64,000 bases of DNA from Ch128b sp964527925 (GTDB taxonomy: Bacteria; Bacteroidota; Ignavibacteria; Ch128b), in contig CAZGQO010000014.1 in the NCBI GenBank assembly GCA_964527925.1, positions 1-64,000 on the forward strand, read 5' to 3'. The position numbers and the translations under genes are program-made. Of this stretch, positions 55,896-64,000 are shown in pieces. The number at the start of each line of letters is the position of its first letter. The stretch's first letter is position 1. Below the pieces are notes generated by a model. That model did not search any database and was not told where the DNA came from. It saw only the letters and a program-made list of their open reading frames with translations.

Positions 55896-56022
55896 TTTGT
55901 TATTCCAATTTTTCGTGAATTAAATTTATAATAAAAGTTGATGCTTGTCAAAAATTATAATGCATAAAAAATGAATCTTAATTTTTTATCTTACATCAAA
56001 TAAATAAAAAATGGAGAATTAG

Positions 56023-56451
56023 ATGGCGACCAAAAAAGCATACTTAAAACAGGTTAAAGGAATAACCTTTGTTGGAAAAACTGATTCGAATGTTTGGATT
56101 TCAATCGACGGTCCAGAAGAGTTCGGTGGAAGCAACGCTGGAATTCGTCCAAAAGAGTTAGTATTACTTGCCCTTGCAGGTTGTACTGGCAGTGATGTAG
56201 TTTCAATACTTCAAAAGAAAAGATCAAAACTTGAAGATTTTGAAATTAACATTACTGCAGAAACTCGCGAAGAACATCCTCAGGTTTTCACCAAAATTCA
56301 CATTGAATATGTCTTCTATGGGAATGAATTAAAAACTGAAGACATTGAAAGAGCTATCGAACTTTCGAGCACAAAATATTGCTCGGTTCAGGCGATGCTC
56401 AAACCTTCGGTCGAAATTACTCATTTTTACAGAATTGAACAGAAGTCTTAA
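56023..56451 (+). CDS. OsmC family peroxiredoxin-like protein
   Basis: A 142-residue OsmC/Ohr-fold protein. Both redox cysteines are seen: Cys54 in LALAGCTGSDV and Cys120 in TKYCSVQ. The family reduces organic peroxides. Length is normal. ATGGAGAATTAG before the ATG gives an acceptable ribosome site. Stands alone, divergent from the methionine enzyme. Confidence 0.9.
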   Translation: MATKKAYLKQVKGITFVGKTDSNVWISIDGPEEFGGSNAGIRPKELVLLALAGCTGSDVVSILQKKRSKLEDFEINITAETREEHPQVFTKIHIEYVFYGNELKTEDIERAIELSSTKYCSVQAMLKPSVEITHFYRIEQKS

Positions 56452-56506
56452 TAAAGACTTCGTTTGAATTTAATGGGAGATTAAATAATATCTTCCTTTA
56501 AAAAAG

Positions 56507-56536
56507 ACTGCCAGAGAGGAGGTGAACTCTGGCAGT
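56507..56536 (+). other. Hairpin displaying a Shine-Dalgarno sequence in its loop
   Basis: A perfect 10-bp stem, ACTGCCAGAG (56507-56516) and CTCTGGCAGT (56527-56536), encloses the 10-nt loop AGGAGGTGAA. AGGAGGTGA is the exact complement of the 16S rRNA 3' end motif TCACCTCCT. No T run follows, so it is not a standard terminator. AGGAG follows directly and precedes a 16-codon ORF; a further AAGGAGGAGG sits inside that ORF. Confidence 0.6.
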
Positions 56537-56547
56537 AGGAGAATTTT

Positions 56548-56598
56548 ATGATTTTTAAGGAGGAGGTTTTTATAAAACTACTACTCAAATATCGTTAA
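56548..56598 (+). CDS. Possible 16-codon leader ORF
   Basis: ATG 56548 follows AGGAGA at 56537 with normal spacing. It encodes MIFKEEVFIKLLLKYR and stops at TAA 56596. A second strong ribosome site (AAGGAGGAGG) falls inside it, followed by ATA rather than ATG in the same frame. The ORF could be a leader peptide for the hairpin region or for nadA 170 bp downstream, or it may be chance. Confidence 0.3.
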   Translation: MIFKEEVFIKLLLKYR

Positions 56599-56709
56599 AG
56601 AAAATATTTTTTTCAAACAGCGAGGCATAATTCAATAGAATTTTTTTCTTCAAAATCTCAGCAATAAAATAAACAAACCTTAACTTTAATGGTAAAAAAG
56701 ATTCAATTT

Positions 56710-56738
56710 TTTGAAACTCCTACAAATTCTTAATTTTG
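56710..56738 (+). promoter_or_regulatory. Putative promoter of nadA
   Basis: TTTG (56710-56713), a 17-bp spacer and TAATTTTG (56731-56738). The spacer is shorter than the usual 19-20 bp. A start near 56744 would give a 24-nt leader with GAGGA before the ATG. Confidence 0.5.
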
Positions 56739-56767
56739 AATGAATTAAAATTATTGAGGATTTAAAG

Positions 56768-57703
56768 ATGAATATAACAGATACATTAATCTTAGAAGAC
56801 GAAATAATAAAACTTAAGAAAGAACTGAATGCTGTTATTCTTGCTCATTATTATCAAGAGTCTGAAATTCAGGATCTCGCTGATTTTGTTGGAGATAGCT
56901 TAGAATTATCCAAACAGGCAGCTAAAACTGATGCTGATGTAATTGTTTTTGCTGGTGTTCACTTTATGGCTGAAACAGCAAAAATCCTGAATTTTTCAAA
57001 GAAAGTTGTAGTTCCTGACCTTGAAGCAGGCTGTTCACTTTCTGACAGCTGTCCTGCACCTTTATTCAAAAAATTTCGAGAAGAACATCCCGATTACTAC
57101 GCAGTAACCTACATTAATAGCAGTGCTGCTGTCAAAGCTTTGAGTGATATTATTTGTACATCATCAAATGCTGAAAAAATTATCAACTCAATTCCAAAAG
57201 AACAAAAGATTTTATTCTCACCGGATAGAAATCTTGGAAGATACTTGATGAAAAAAACCGGTCGGGAAATGCTGCTATGGGAAGGAACATGCATTGTTCA
57301 TGAGCAATTCACACAGAAAAAAATCGAACAATTAAAATTCTTAAATCCCGAAGCACTGGTTATTGCACATCCAGAATGTGAGGAAAGCGTTTTAAATATT
57401 GCTGATTTCATTGGTTCGACGAGTAAACTTCTCAATTTCGTGAAAGAAAGTAATGCGAAGGAATTTATTGTAGCTACAGAAGTTGGGATTATACATCAAA
57501 TGCGTAAAGCTTGTCCAGATAAAACTTTTATTCCCGCACCACCTGATTCAAATTGCGCCTGTAATGAATGTCCACATATGAAAAAGAATACTCTTGAAAA
57601 ATTATATCAATGCATGGTCAATCTTCAACCGGAAATTATCTTGCCAGAGGATTTGATTCAGAAAGCTTACATTCCAATCAAAAGAATGCTTGATTTAAGT
57701 TAA
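56768..57703 (+). CDS. nadA: Quinolinate synthase A
   Basis: A 311-residue 4Fe-4S enzyme condensing iminoaspartate with dihydroxyacetone phosphate in NAD biosynthesis. Cluster-binding cysteines fit the family: Cys89 in AGCSLSD, Cys175 in GTCIVHEQ, and the C-terminal CACNEC group (263-268). It opens with ILAHYYQESEIQDLADFVGDS. The window does not contain nadB or nadC. It ends 2 bp before the converging histidine kinase gene. Confidence 0.95.
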   Translation: MNITDTLILEDEIIKLKKELNAVILAHYYQESEIQDLADFVGDSLELSKQAAKTDADVIVFAGVHFMAETAKILNFSKKVVVPDLEAGCSLSDSCPAPLFKKFREEHPDYYAVTYINSSAAVKALSDIICTSSNAEKIINSIPKEQKILFSPDRNLGRYLMKKTGREMLLWEGTCIVHEQFTQKKIEQLKFLNPEALVIAHPECEESVLNIADFIGSTSKLLNFVKESNAKEFIVATEVGIIHQMRKACPDKTFIPAPPDSNCACNECPHMKKNTLEKLYQCMVNLQPEIILPEDLIQKAYIPIKRMLDLS

Positions 57704-57705
57704 GT

Positions 57706-58938
57706 TCAAGCCTGCGCTTTTCTCAAAACTACTCGCATTACACTTCCTTTGCCCGGTATACTTGATTTGACAAAAATTTTTCCTTTGTGATATTCTTCAA
57801 CAATTCTTTTTGCGAGACTCAAACCAAGTCCCCACCCTCTTTTTTTTGTACTGAAACCAGGTCTGAAAATTTCTTTGCGATATTTCAGGTCAATTCCTTT
57901 GCCCGAATCGATTACATCTACATAGACAAATTTCTTATCACTTGAGAGTTGATAAATTATTTTTCCAGTCTTTTCTTCAATTGCATCAATCGCATTCTTG
58001 GTTAAGTTTTCCAATACCCATTCAAATAACTCGGGATTAACTTTAGCGATGTACTGTTTTGATTTTGATTCATCACCATTTAGGTATTCAACTAAAAGTT
58101 CGATGTTCTTTCCACTTTGAGGAATTCTTCTTTCAAAATAATCAATAACTCGTTGAATAATATCAGTTACATTATGACTTTTTAACTCAGGTACAGAACC
58201 AATTTTTGAAAATCTATCAGCAACTTTTCTTAATCTTTCAAGATCGTTTTCCACTTCGCCAATCAAATCAACTACTTTTTCAGGATCATTATAATTCAAT
58301 TTGAGGAGTTCTATCCAGCCCATCAAACTCGAGAGTGGTGTTCCAAGCTGATGAGCTGTTTCTTTTGAGAGACCAACCCAGATTTTACTATTTTCATTTT
58401 TCTTCACATAACTAAAACCAATATAAGCAAGCAATATAAACGCAGCTGCAATCAACAACTGGATGTACGGGTAATATTTCAATTCCTCGACTAGTTTTGA
58501 ATCACCATAATGAATTTTACTGAGGACTATTGTATCAGCGTATTTTACAAGAATTGGCTGATGAACTTCATCCATTTTCTTTATTAGATCTTTGATGAAT
58601 TTGATTTTTTGTTCAGCTGTTAGATTTGAATCAATTTCAATATTTCTTAATAGAGTTAAGTCATCGGGATTTACATTATCTTCAGCATCGGTCAATATCA
58701 GCGGAAAATCAATTTCCTGAATGATGTTTTCAAAAATAAAAGTGTAATCTTTTTCAGGTTCATCTGAGTTAGCTACATATTCAAGTCCTTTTGCATATAG
58801 AGTTGCAATTCGTTTCTCTCTTTCTTGAAGTTGTTTTATCACATAATCAGTATATAATAATGTTGATCCAGCAATCACAAGTGCAATCATAAGCAAGAAA
58901 AATTTGATATAAATTGGAAACTCTCTTCTGAATTTCAT
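57706..58938 (-). CDS. Membrane sensor histidine kinase
   Basis: A 410-residue kinase with two membrane segments (about 12-30 and 158-175) around an extracytoplasmic region of about 125 residues. The phosphoacceptor is His196 in KETAHQLGTPLSSL. ATPase motifs are the N box ENLTKNAIDAIEE, GKGIDLKYR and GWGLGLSLAKRIV. No response regulator gene is adjacent. It overlaps the amidase gene by 4 bp, so it is co-transcribed with it. It may sense cell-wall state, an inference from the neighbour. Confidence 0.92.
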   Translation of the reverse strand: MKFRREFPIYIKFFLLMIALVIAGSTLLYTDYVIKQLQEREKRIATLYAKGLEYVANSDEPEKDYTFIFENIIQEIDFPLILTDAEDNVNPDDLTLLRNIEIDSNLTAEQKIKFIKDLIKKMDEVHQPILVKYADTIVLSKIHYGDSKLVEELKYYPYIQLLIAAAFILLAYIGFSYVKKNENSKIWVGLSKETAHQLGTPLSSLMGWIELLKLNYNDPEKVVDLIGEVENDLERLRKVADRFSKIGSVPELKSHNVTDIIQRVIDYFERRIPQSGKNIELLVEYLNGDESKSKQYIAKVNPELFEWVLENLTKNAIDAIEEKTGKIIYQLSSDKKFVYVDVIDSGKGIDLKYRKEIFRPGFSTKKRGWGLGLSLAKRIVEEYHKGKIFVKSSIPGKGSVMRVVLRKAQA

Positions 58939-60845
58939 TCCCTCACTCCTTCTAAAAATTCAATCAAAGCTTCTTTGATAGAATTTGCAATTTTCATTTG
59001 AAATTTTTTATCCCTGAGGAGTGACTCCTGATCTGGATGAATTATGAAAGCGGGCTCAACAAGTATTGCGATTGTTTCAGGGATTCTGCACATATAAAGA
59101 TTATCCCAGTAACAGCCAAAGTCGGGAAGATTTAAATTCTCTTTTAGTTTTTTATGAAGGATAAATGCAAAATCTCTCGCATTCTGATTGTAAAAATAAA
59201 CGCTAAAACCATTGTGAACTAAAGGATTGACGCCGTCTGGTACAGCATTGTTGTGAATGCTTATCGAAAAATCAGGATTGAAAGATAAAACTTTTGCTTT
59301 CCTCTCTCTAAGAGATAATGGATTATCTTCTCGTGTAAGAAATACTTTTGCACCGGCTTCTTCCAAAACTTGTTTTGTTAACAATGCTAATTCCAGATTA
59401 ATGTCTTTCTCTTTCAGTCCTGTTGGACCAACCGCACCAAATTCTGGATTATGACCTGGATCAAGAACAATTCTTTTATCTTTTAATGGATTTCCAAAGA
59501 ATAAAAATCTCTTTTCGATTCTGGGAGTTTTTTTGATTTTCAATACCAGTATATTATCCTCATAAAAAGCCTGATATCCCCAAAGATGCTTCTGATTTAA
59601 TGGAATAAAGATTTCAAGTTCGACATCACTGAGTTGATTCCATGTGATGTTGTCAATCAGATTTTGGTTTCTATCATAGAAAATCCAATCGATGTTTGAT
59701 TTTGCATAATAAATTTTTAGTCTTAAAGAAACCGGATTTGTTGTTTGAGTTATTTCATAAGGAAGTTTTTCGTGAAGTCCAATTTCAACTCGAACATATT
59801 CGCCATCATCTCGAGTTCTAATTACTTCGACTGTGCTTTTTGGTGGTAAAGTTCCTTCTGGCAGAATTTCAACTGAACTTTCAGGAACAAAAATTCTTTG
59901 ATTTGAACTGAGTTTTAACCTATAAAAACCCTTTTGTTTACCATCACAAATTCCCTTCACACCTTCGGGTAAAAATAATTTATATCCAAGCATTGGTCCA
60001 ATTCTGCCAATTACAAGATTTGGATCAAAAAGAATTTTAGCAATTTTTAATTGATTAATTTTATTAATACTGACTTTGCTTGTTAGCTTAAAATCTTTTT
60101 TACCAAGTTTTGGATGTTCAAGATGAACAAAAACGCTTTTGTCTTTCCAATCTTTTTCAGGAACGATTAAATGACCTTCATAAATTCCTCGAATTGTATC
60201 TTTTAATAATTTAAAACCACTTCCAAAAACAGCTTCGCTGAGATAGAATTGATTTGTTATGAATGTTTCAGTCAAAGGATATTTTTCTTTTTCTCCTTCA
60301 ATTGAAAATGATGCTTTACAATTTGGTGTAGCCTTAATTTTGATTTCAAGAATTTCTCCCGGAAGTAGAAATTGATCTTCGGAAGGTTCAATTGAAAAAT
60401 TTCTATCAATACGAATTGAATCTTCTGGTAAAGTTCTCAGCGGTTTTGATAACATTACAGGAAAATGAATCGAATCTCCACTACTTTGTCCAGTAGAAAT
60501 GATAACAAATCCTTCGATATAATCTTTATCAGACAAATAAACTGAATCTGTAAGTTCTGGAATTATTGCACTTGTATAGTGAATGAAGCCGCCATTTTTA
60601 TCAACACCTATTTTTTCATTGTTTATAAATACAGGAATAAGAGGATTACTGGTATTTCCAAGAATGAGAAATTTCCCATTCTGGTCATTTATTAGCTGAT
60701 TTGATTTAGGGTAGATAATTGTGATTTTATCAATATTTTTTTCGTTATCATTTTTTTGAGCAACACTGAAATTAAACAAGCATGCACAAAAGATTAATAA
60801 ATTTAAGATGATTGATTTAAAGGATAATTGAATCATTTCGTTCAT
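58935..60845 (-). CDS. N-acetylmuramoyl-L-alanine amidase with long N-terminal region
   Basis: A 636-residue protein with a signal peptide (up to SVAQ). The C-terminal 180 residues are an Amidase_3 domain with zinc and catalytic residues: His in DPGHNPEFGAVG, Glu in KEKDINLELA, His in ISIHNNAVPDG and Glu in ILVEPAF. It cuts the stem peptide from peptidoglycan. The roughly 450 residues before it hold SH3-like and beta segments of unknown role. Its start lies 29 bp inside purA. A histidine kinase follows in the operon. Confidence 0.88.
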   Translation of the reverse strand: MNEMIQLSFKSIILNLLIFCACLFNFSVAQKNDNEKNIDKITIIYPKSNQLINDQNGKFLILGNTSNPLIPVFINNEKIGVDKNGGFIHYTSAIIPELTDSVYLSDKDYIEGFVIISTGQSSGDSIHFPVMLSKPLRTLPEDSIRIDRNFSIEPSEDQFLLPGEILEIKIKATPNCKASFSIEGEKEKYPLTETFITNQFYLSEAVFGSGFKLLKDTIRGIYEGHLIVPEKDWKDKSVFVHLEHPKLGKKDFKLTSKVSINKINQLKIAKILFDPNLVIGRIGPMLGYKLFLPEGVKGICDGKQKGFYRLKLSSNQRIFVPESSVEILPEGTLPPKSTVEVIRTRDDGEYVRVEIGLHEKLPYEITQTTNPVSLRLKIYYAKSNIDWIFYDRNQNLIDNITWNQLSDVELEIFIPLNQKHLWGYQAFYEDNILVLKIKKTPRIEKRFLFFGNPLKDKRIVLDPGHNPEFGAVGPTGLKEKDINLELALLTKQVLEEAGAKVFLTREDNPLSLRERKAKVLSFNPDFSISIHNNAVPDGVNPLVHNGFSVYFYNQNARDFAFILHKKLKENLNLPDFGCYWDNLYMCRIPETIAILVEPAFIIHPDQESLLRDKKFQMKIANSIKEALIEFLEGVRE

Positions 60846-62085
60846 ACCCTGTTGAAATTATTTTGATTTTTACACCAACGAAATCCTCGATAAGCCTGAG
60901 ATATTTTTTTGCTTCATCAGGTAATTCATCAAAATTTCTTATTCCAGAAATATCTTTCTTCCATCCTTTGAATGATTCATAAACTGGTTGAACCCGATTC
61001 AGAGATGAAACATCAACTGGATAGTAATCAATCAATTCATCATCTATTTTATAGCCTGTACAAACTTTAATTAAATCAAGTTCACTTAGAACATCAAGTT
61101 TTGTAACAGCAATGGAAGTAAATCCATTCAGTTTAGTTGAGAATTTTAAAGCGGGTAAATCAAGCCAGCCACATCTTCTTGGTCTTCCAGTTGTTGCACC
61201 AAATTCATTTCCTTTGTTTCGAATCATCTCGCCCAATTCATTTTTTAATTCAGTTGGGAAAGGTCCTTCTCCCACACGAGTACAATAAGCTTTAGCAACT
61301 CCAATAATTTCATCAATATATTTTGGATTAATTCCTGAACCTGTTATCACTCCTCCAATAGTAGGATTTGAAGAAGTAACAAATGGATAAGTTCCAAAAT
61401 CAACATCAAGCAAAGCACCCTGAGCACCTTCGAATAAAACCTTTTTGCCTTCTCTAAGTAGAGAAGAAACATAAGCGGGATCTCTAACAACGAAAGGTTG
61501 TAATTTATCTTTATACTCAAATAAAAAATTCAATAGCTCTTCTTTATTGATTGATTCAATTTTATAATATGAATGTGCAAGAGCATTTTTGATTTCGAGA
61601 TTTTTTTCTATCAGTTTGGTTAAGTAATATTCATTGAATAAATCGATAACTCTTATACCCAATCGCATGTATTTATCTGTATAAGCAGGACCAATTCCTC
61701 GACCAGTTGTACCAATTTTATTTGTGCTTCTTTCATTTAACTGATCAAATAGTTTATGAAAAGGTAAGACAATATGGGTATTAGGAAGAATTTTAATTCT
61801 ATCTTCAAAGTCAATTTTGTTTTGAGTTAGAAGATTGAGTTCTTCGAAAAAAGCAACTGGATCAAGCACTACACCATTTCCTATTACACAGATAATATTC
61901 TTTCTAATGATACCTGAAGGAATTAAATGCAAGACATACTTCACATCATTTACATAAATTGTATGGCCTGCATTTGCACCGCCTTGATATCTCACAACAG
62001 CATCAACATTTTCACTTAGTAAATCTACAATTTTCCCCTTGCCCTCATCGCCCCATTGGGAACCAATAACTACAATTGCACTCAT
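60817..62085 (-). CDS. purA: Adenylosuccinate synthetase
   Basis: A 422-residue enzyme joining IMP and aspartate in AMP synthesis. It has the P-loop GSQWGDEGKGK at the N-terminus, GNGVVLDP, GTTGRGIGPAYTDK, FEGAQGALLDVDFGTYPFVTSS and GATTGRPRRCGWLDL. GGAG lies upstream of the ATG. It begins 19 bp past a terminator that follows the STAS gene, and it is the first gene of the purA-amidase-kinase group. Confidence 0.97.
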   Translation of the reverse strand: MSAIVVIGSQWGDEGKGKIVDLLSENVDAVVRYQGGANAGHTIYVNDVKYVLHLIPSGIIRKNIICVIGNGVVLDPVAFFEELNLLTQNKIDFEDRIKILPNTHIVLPFHKLFDQLNERSTNKIGTTGRGIGPAYTDKYMRLGIRVIDLFNEYYLTKLIEKNLEIKNALAHSYYKIESINKEELLNFLFEYKDKLQPFVVRDPAYVSSLLREGKKVLFEGAQGALLDVDFGTYPFVTSSNPTIGGVITGSGINPKYIDEIIGVAKAYCTRVGEGPFPTELKNELGEMIRNKGNEFGATTGRPRRCGWLDLPALKFSTKLNGFTSIAVTKLDVLSELDLIKVCTGYKIDDELIDYYPVDVSSLNRVQPVYESFKGWKKDISGIRNFDELPDEAKKYLRLIEDFVGVKIKIISTGYERNDSIIL

Positions 62086-62103
62086 TGAAACTCCATTTTG
62101 TTC

Positions 62104-62141
62104 AAAAAAAAATCCGTATCAGCACAATGGCTAATACGGAT
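62104..62141 (-). terminator. Terminator after the STAS gene, overlapping the purA start region
   Basis: On the minus strand ATCCGTAT (62134-62141) pairs with ATACGGAT (62112-62119), extended inward by TAGC/GCTG with one G-T pair. A 6-nt loop lies inside and a run of nine T follows. A TATATTTG box (62143-62150, minus) lies just before it and may be the purA -7 element, so purA transcripts would start inside the stem. Confidence 0.85.
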
Positions 62142-62168
62142 ACAAATATAAGTGAAAATTTGTAAAAC

Positions 62169-62510
62169 TTATTTCTGGAAGCTTTTTACAGCATTTTCCA
62201 CAGAATCGTAGTGTTCAAAGATTGTAATCAACTTCGTAATCATCAAAAGACTTTGAATTTTTTCAGTCACATTAGCCAGTTTCAAATCACCGCCGCCATT
62301 TCGCATAGTTGTAAGTGCACTTATTAAAATTCCAAGTCCAGAGCTGTTAATAAATTTTACATTAGCAAGATCAATCACAACATTTTTCTTGCCTTCATCT
62401 AACAATTGATGAAGAAGAGTATTTAATTCAGCAGCATCAGGTCCTCCCATTACATTTCCGTGGAGTTCCAGAATTACTGCGTTGTAAGCTTCTTTTTGTT
62501 TTATCTTCAT
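62169..62510 (-). CDS. STAS domain protein (anti-sigma factor antagonist type)
   Basis: A 113-residue STAS domain like SpoIIAA/RsbV, normally controlled by serine phosphorylation. The likely phosphosite is Ser56 or Ser57 in KFINSSGLGILIS. The N-terminal AVILELHGNVMG is typical. Its partner kinase and anti-sigma factor are not in the window. It is likely the last gene of secD-secF-STAS (50 bp after secF). Confidence 0.9.
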   Translation of the reverse strand: MKIKQKEAYNAVILELHGNVMGGPDAAELNTLLHQLLDEGKKNVVIDLANVKFINSSGLGILISALTTMRNGGGDLKLANVTEKIQSLLMITKLITIFEHYDSVENAVKSFQK

Positions 62511-62560
62511 GTTAAACCTATAAATTTTTTCTGAATATACGAAAGAAAATTAATACAAGT

Positions 62561-63706
62561 TTAGAACTCAATCTTTCCTTTCTTTCGTTTCATTGTCCAG
62601 TCATAAACCGCAGCAGAAGCAATATAGATTGATGAATAAGTACCTATAATAATTCCAATCATAAATGTAAATGCAAAACCTCTATTAACTTCACCACCAA
62701 AGAGCAAAAGAGCCAGAATTACCAGAAACACAGTACCCGATGTAAGTATTGTTCTCGATAGAGTACGATTGATACTCATATTAAATAATTCTATTAAATC
62801 CATTGTTTTGTGGATTTTCAAATTTTCTCTTATCCTATCGAAAACAACAACAGTATCGTTCACAGAGAAACCAACAAGTGTTAGGAAGGCTGCTATTACT
62901 GATTGAGTAATTTCAAGATTTAATCCTGGAATCAAACCATTGAAAAACGAAACAAATCCCAGAGTTACAAGCACATCGTGGAAAAGTGCAAGTACTGCAC
63001 CAACACCGAAGACAAACTTGAACCTGAAGCCAAGATAAATCAATATCACTATGAGTGAAAGGAAAATTGCAATAACTGCATCTCTACGAAGTTCTTTTCC
63101 AATTTTTGGTCCGACTTTGTCTTCTTTAATAATTTCAAATGAAACGCCAGCAAATTTTTTCTTCAAACCTTCTTTAATTAAATCAGATACACCGACTCTG
63201 ACAATAACATCTCTATTTTCTTCTTCTTGAGAAAGCAATCCGGCTTGAAATCCTTTTGTCATAAGATAATCTGCAACTAATCTTGCTGCATCAGGGGAAA
63301 AGAAAGTAAAAATAACAGCGTTAGCAGTTCGTTCTCTGATGTTATAAAGAGTATCAGGAATTTGATCTTGAATTGTTGATTTCAAAGTGGAAAGGATCTT
63401 ATCAAATTGTGCAGCAGAAATTTCTTGAAGCGGAGTTCTGATTAAAACATTTTCTGAAGTGGTTCCAAAAGTTTTGACTTCAATATTGCCTATCTCCATA
63501 TCGGCAGATGCAGCACGTACTTCAGCAAGATTTACAGGTCGATTAAAACTGACAACTACTTCAGTTCCACCGCTAAAATCAATACCATACTCTAAACCTT
63601 TCACAAAGGTAACTATTAGTCCAAGAACAATTAGAGTTATTGATAAAATATAAAAATATTTTCTTTTACCAAGGAAATCGATATTAATATTTTCAAATAG
63701 TCTCAT
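62561..63706 (-). CDS. secF: Protein translocase subunit SecF
   Basis: A 381-residue membrane protein assisting SecYEG-dependent export. Six membrane segments are expected. It shows GIDFSGGTEVVVSF near the N-terminus, GFSVNDTVVVFDRIREN and later NRTLSRTILTSGTVFLVILALLLFGG. It is longer than E. coli SecF (about 320) because of its periplasmic region. It begins 15 bp after secD ends. Confidence 0.95.
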   Translation of the reverse strand: MRLFENINIDFLGKRKYFYILSITLIVLGLIVTFVKGLEYGIDFSGGTEVVVSFNRPVNLAEVRAASADMEIGNIEVKTFGTTSENVLIRTPLQEISAAQFDKILSTLKSTIQDQIPDTLYNIRERTANAVIFTFFSPDAARLVADYLMTKGFQAGLLSQEEENRDVIVRVGVSDLIKEGLKKKFAGVSFEIIKEDKVGPKIGKELRRDAVIAIFLSLIVILIYLGFRFKFVFGVGAVLALFHDVLVTLGFVSFFNGLIPGLNLEITQSVIAAFLTLVGFSVNDTVVVFDRIRENLKIHKTMDLIELFNMSINRTLSRTILTSGTVFLVILALLLFGGEVNRGFAFTFMIGIIIGTYSSIYIASAAVYDWTMKRKKGKIEF

Positions 63707-63721
63707 TTTTTCTCCTGAATT

Positions 63722-64000
63722 CTAACCGAAATTAGGTTTCTTGCCTTGTTCGACAAAAACATCAAAAATTAAACGTGTGATAAATAATTGTGTGAACAAT
63801 GTTGCTGCAATACCAATCATGAGTGTCAAAGCAAAACCCTGAATTGGACCGCTGCCAAATTGATAAAGAATCAAGCCTGTGAAGAAGGTTGTGATGTTTC
63901 CATCAAAGATAGCTGAGAACGCTTTTGAATAACCAGCATCGATTGCAGCTTTGATTGTTTTTCCTGTTTTGAGTTCTTCTCTAATTCTCTCATTCACAAG
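63722..64000 (-). CDS. secD: Protein translocase subunit SecD, C-terminal end
   Basis: The last 92 residues of SecD; the gene continues past the right edge. It shows LVNERIREELKTGKTIKAAIDAGY, then GNITTFFTGLILYQFGSGPIQGFALTLMIGI, as in the final membrane segments of the family. It lies 15 bp ahead of secF in the normal order. Confidence 0.95.
   Translation of the reverse strand, partial: LVNERIREELKTGKTIKAAIDAGYSKAFSAIFDGNITTFFTGLILYQFGSGPIQGFALTLMIGIAATLFTQLFITRLIFDVFVEQGKKPNFG

Noticed and set aside
55896..56022. Search for a SAM or cobalamin riboswitch upstream of the homocysteine methyltransferase fusion
   Set aside because: The 127-bp divergent spacer is AT-rich with no multi-helix structure that I can recognise.

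Overview
The window is AT-rich DNA carrying single-copy housekeeping genes typical of the Ignavibacteria branch of Bacteroidota. The placement is inferred from four things. Secreted proteins end in type IX secretion sorting domains with the NYPNPFN motif (three examples). Promoters fit the Bacteroidota TTTG-N19/20-TAnnTTTG pattern. A GWxTD-domain protein is present. One protein fuses homocysteine S-methyltransferase to methylenetetrahydrofolate reductase. I cannot name the genus.

Layout. 1-266 is the tail of a secreted protein whose sorting domain appears frameshifted. 615-6151 (+) holds class I fructose-bisphosphate aldolase, then a tight group of methylmalonyl-CoA epimerase, an active and an inactive M16 peptidase subunit, and a sorted secreted protein. 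6238-12506 (-) holds pgsA-pgpA-cinA-thpR, purC, an SDR oxidoreductase, tRNA-Phe, def and small envelope proteins. 12597-21819 is mixed: tRNA-Gln, an NHL protein, rpmB, a secreted M14 carboxypeptidase, a redoxin, an RlmI-type methyltransferase, a CYTH protein and an AddB-like nuclease. 22360-35885 (-) is a very compact run of fourteen genes for envelope biogenesis, lipid synthesis, sugar kinases and RNA/DNA maintenance (DUF3108 down to cstA). 36202-38168 (-) is a decayed restriction-modification island. 38194-45917 (-) carries envelope glycosyltransferases, lptE, a sigma-54 activator, a SPOR protein and miaB. 46175-48265 is a nine-haem secreted cytochrome. 48598-52237 (+) is surE, a membrane VWA-like protein and comF. 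The end of the window holds histidine ammonia-lyase, the methionine/folate enzyme, OsmC, nadA, and a (-) group of secD-secF-STAS then purA-amidase-histidine kinase.

The most notable items are the restriction-modification island with several independent lesions visible at base level; a hairpin that displays a full Shine-Dalgarno sequence in its loop ahead of a 16-codon ORF; a histidine ammonia-lyase whose MIO-forming triad reads Ala-Cys-Gly; the nine-haem cytochrome carrying a type IX sorting domain; and a terminator overlapping the likely purA promoter. I did not find a clearly new multi-gene system, CRISPR array, prophage or insertion sequence.
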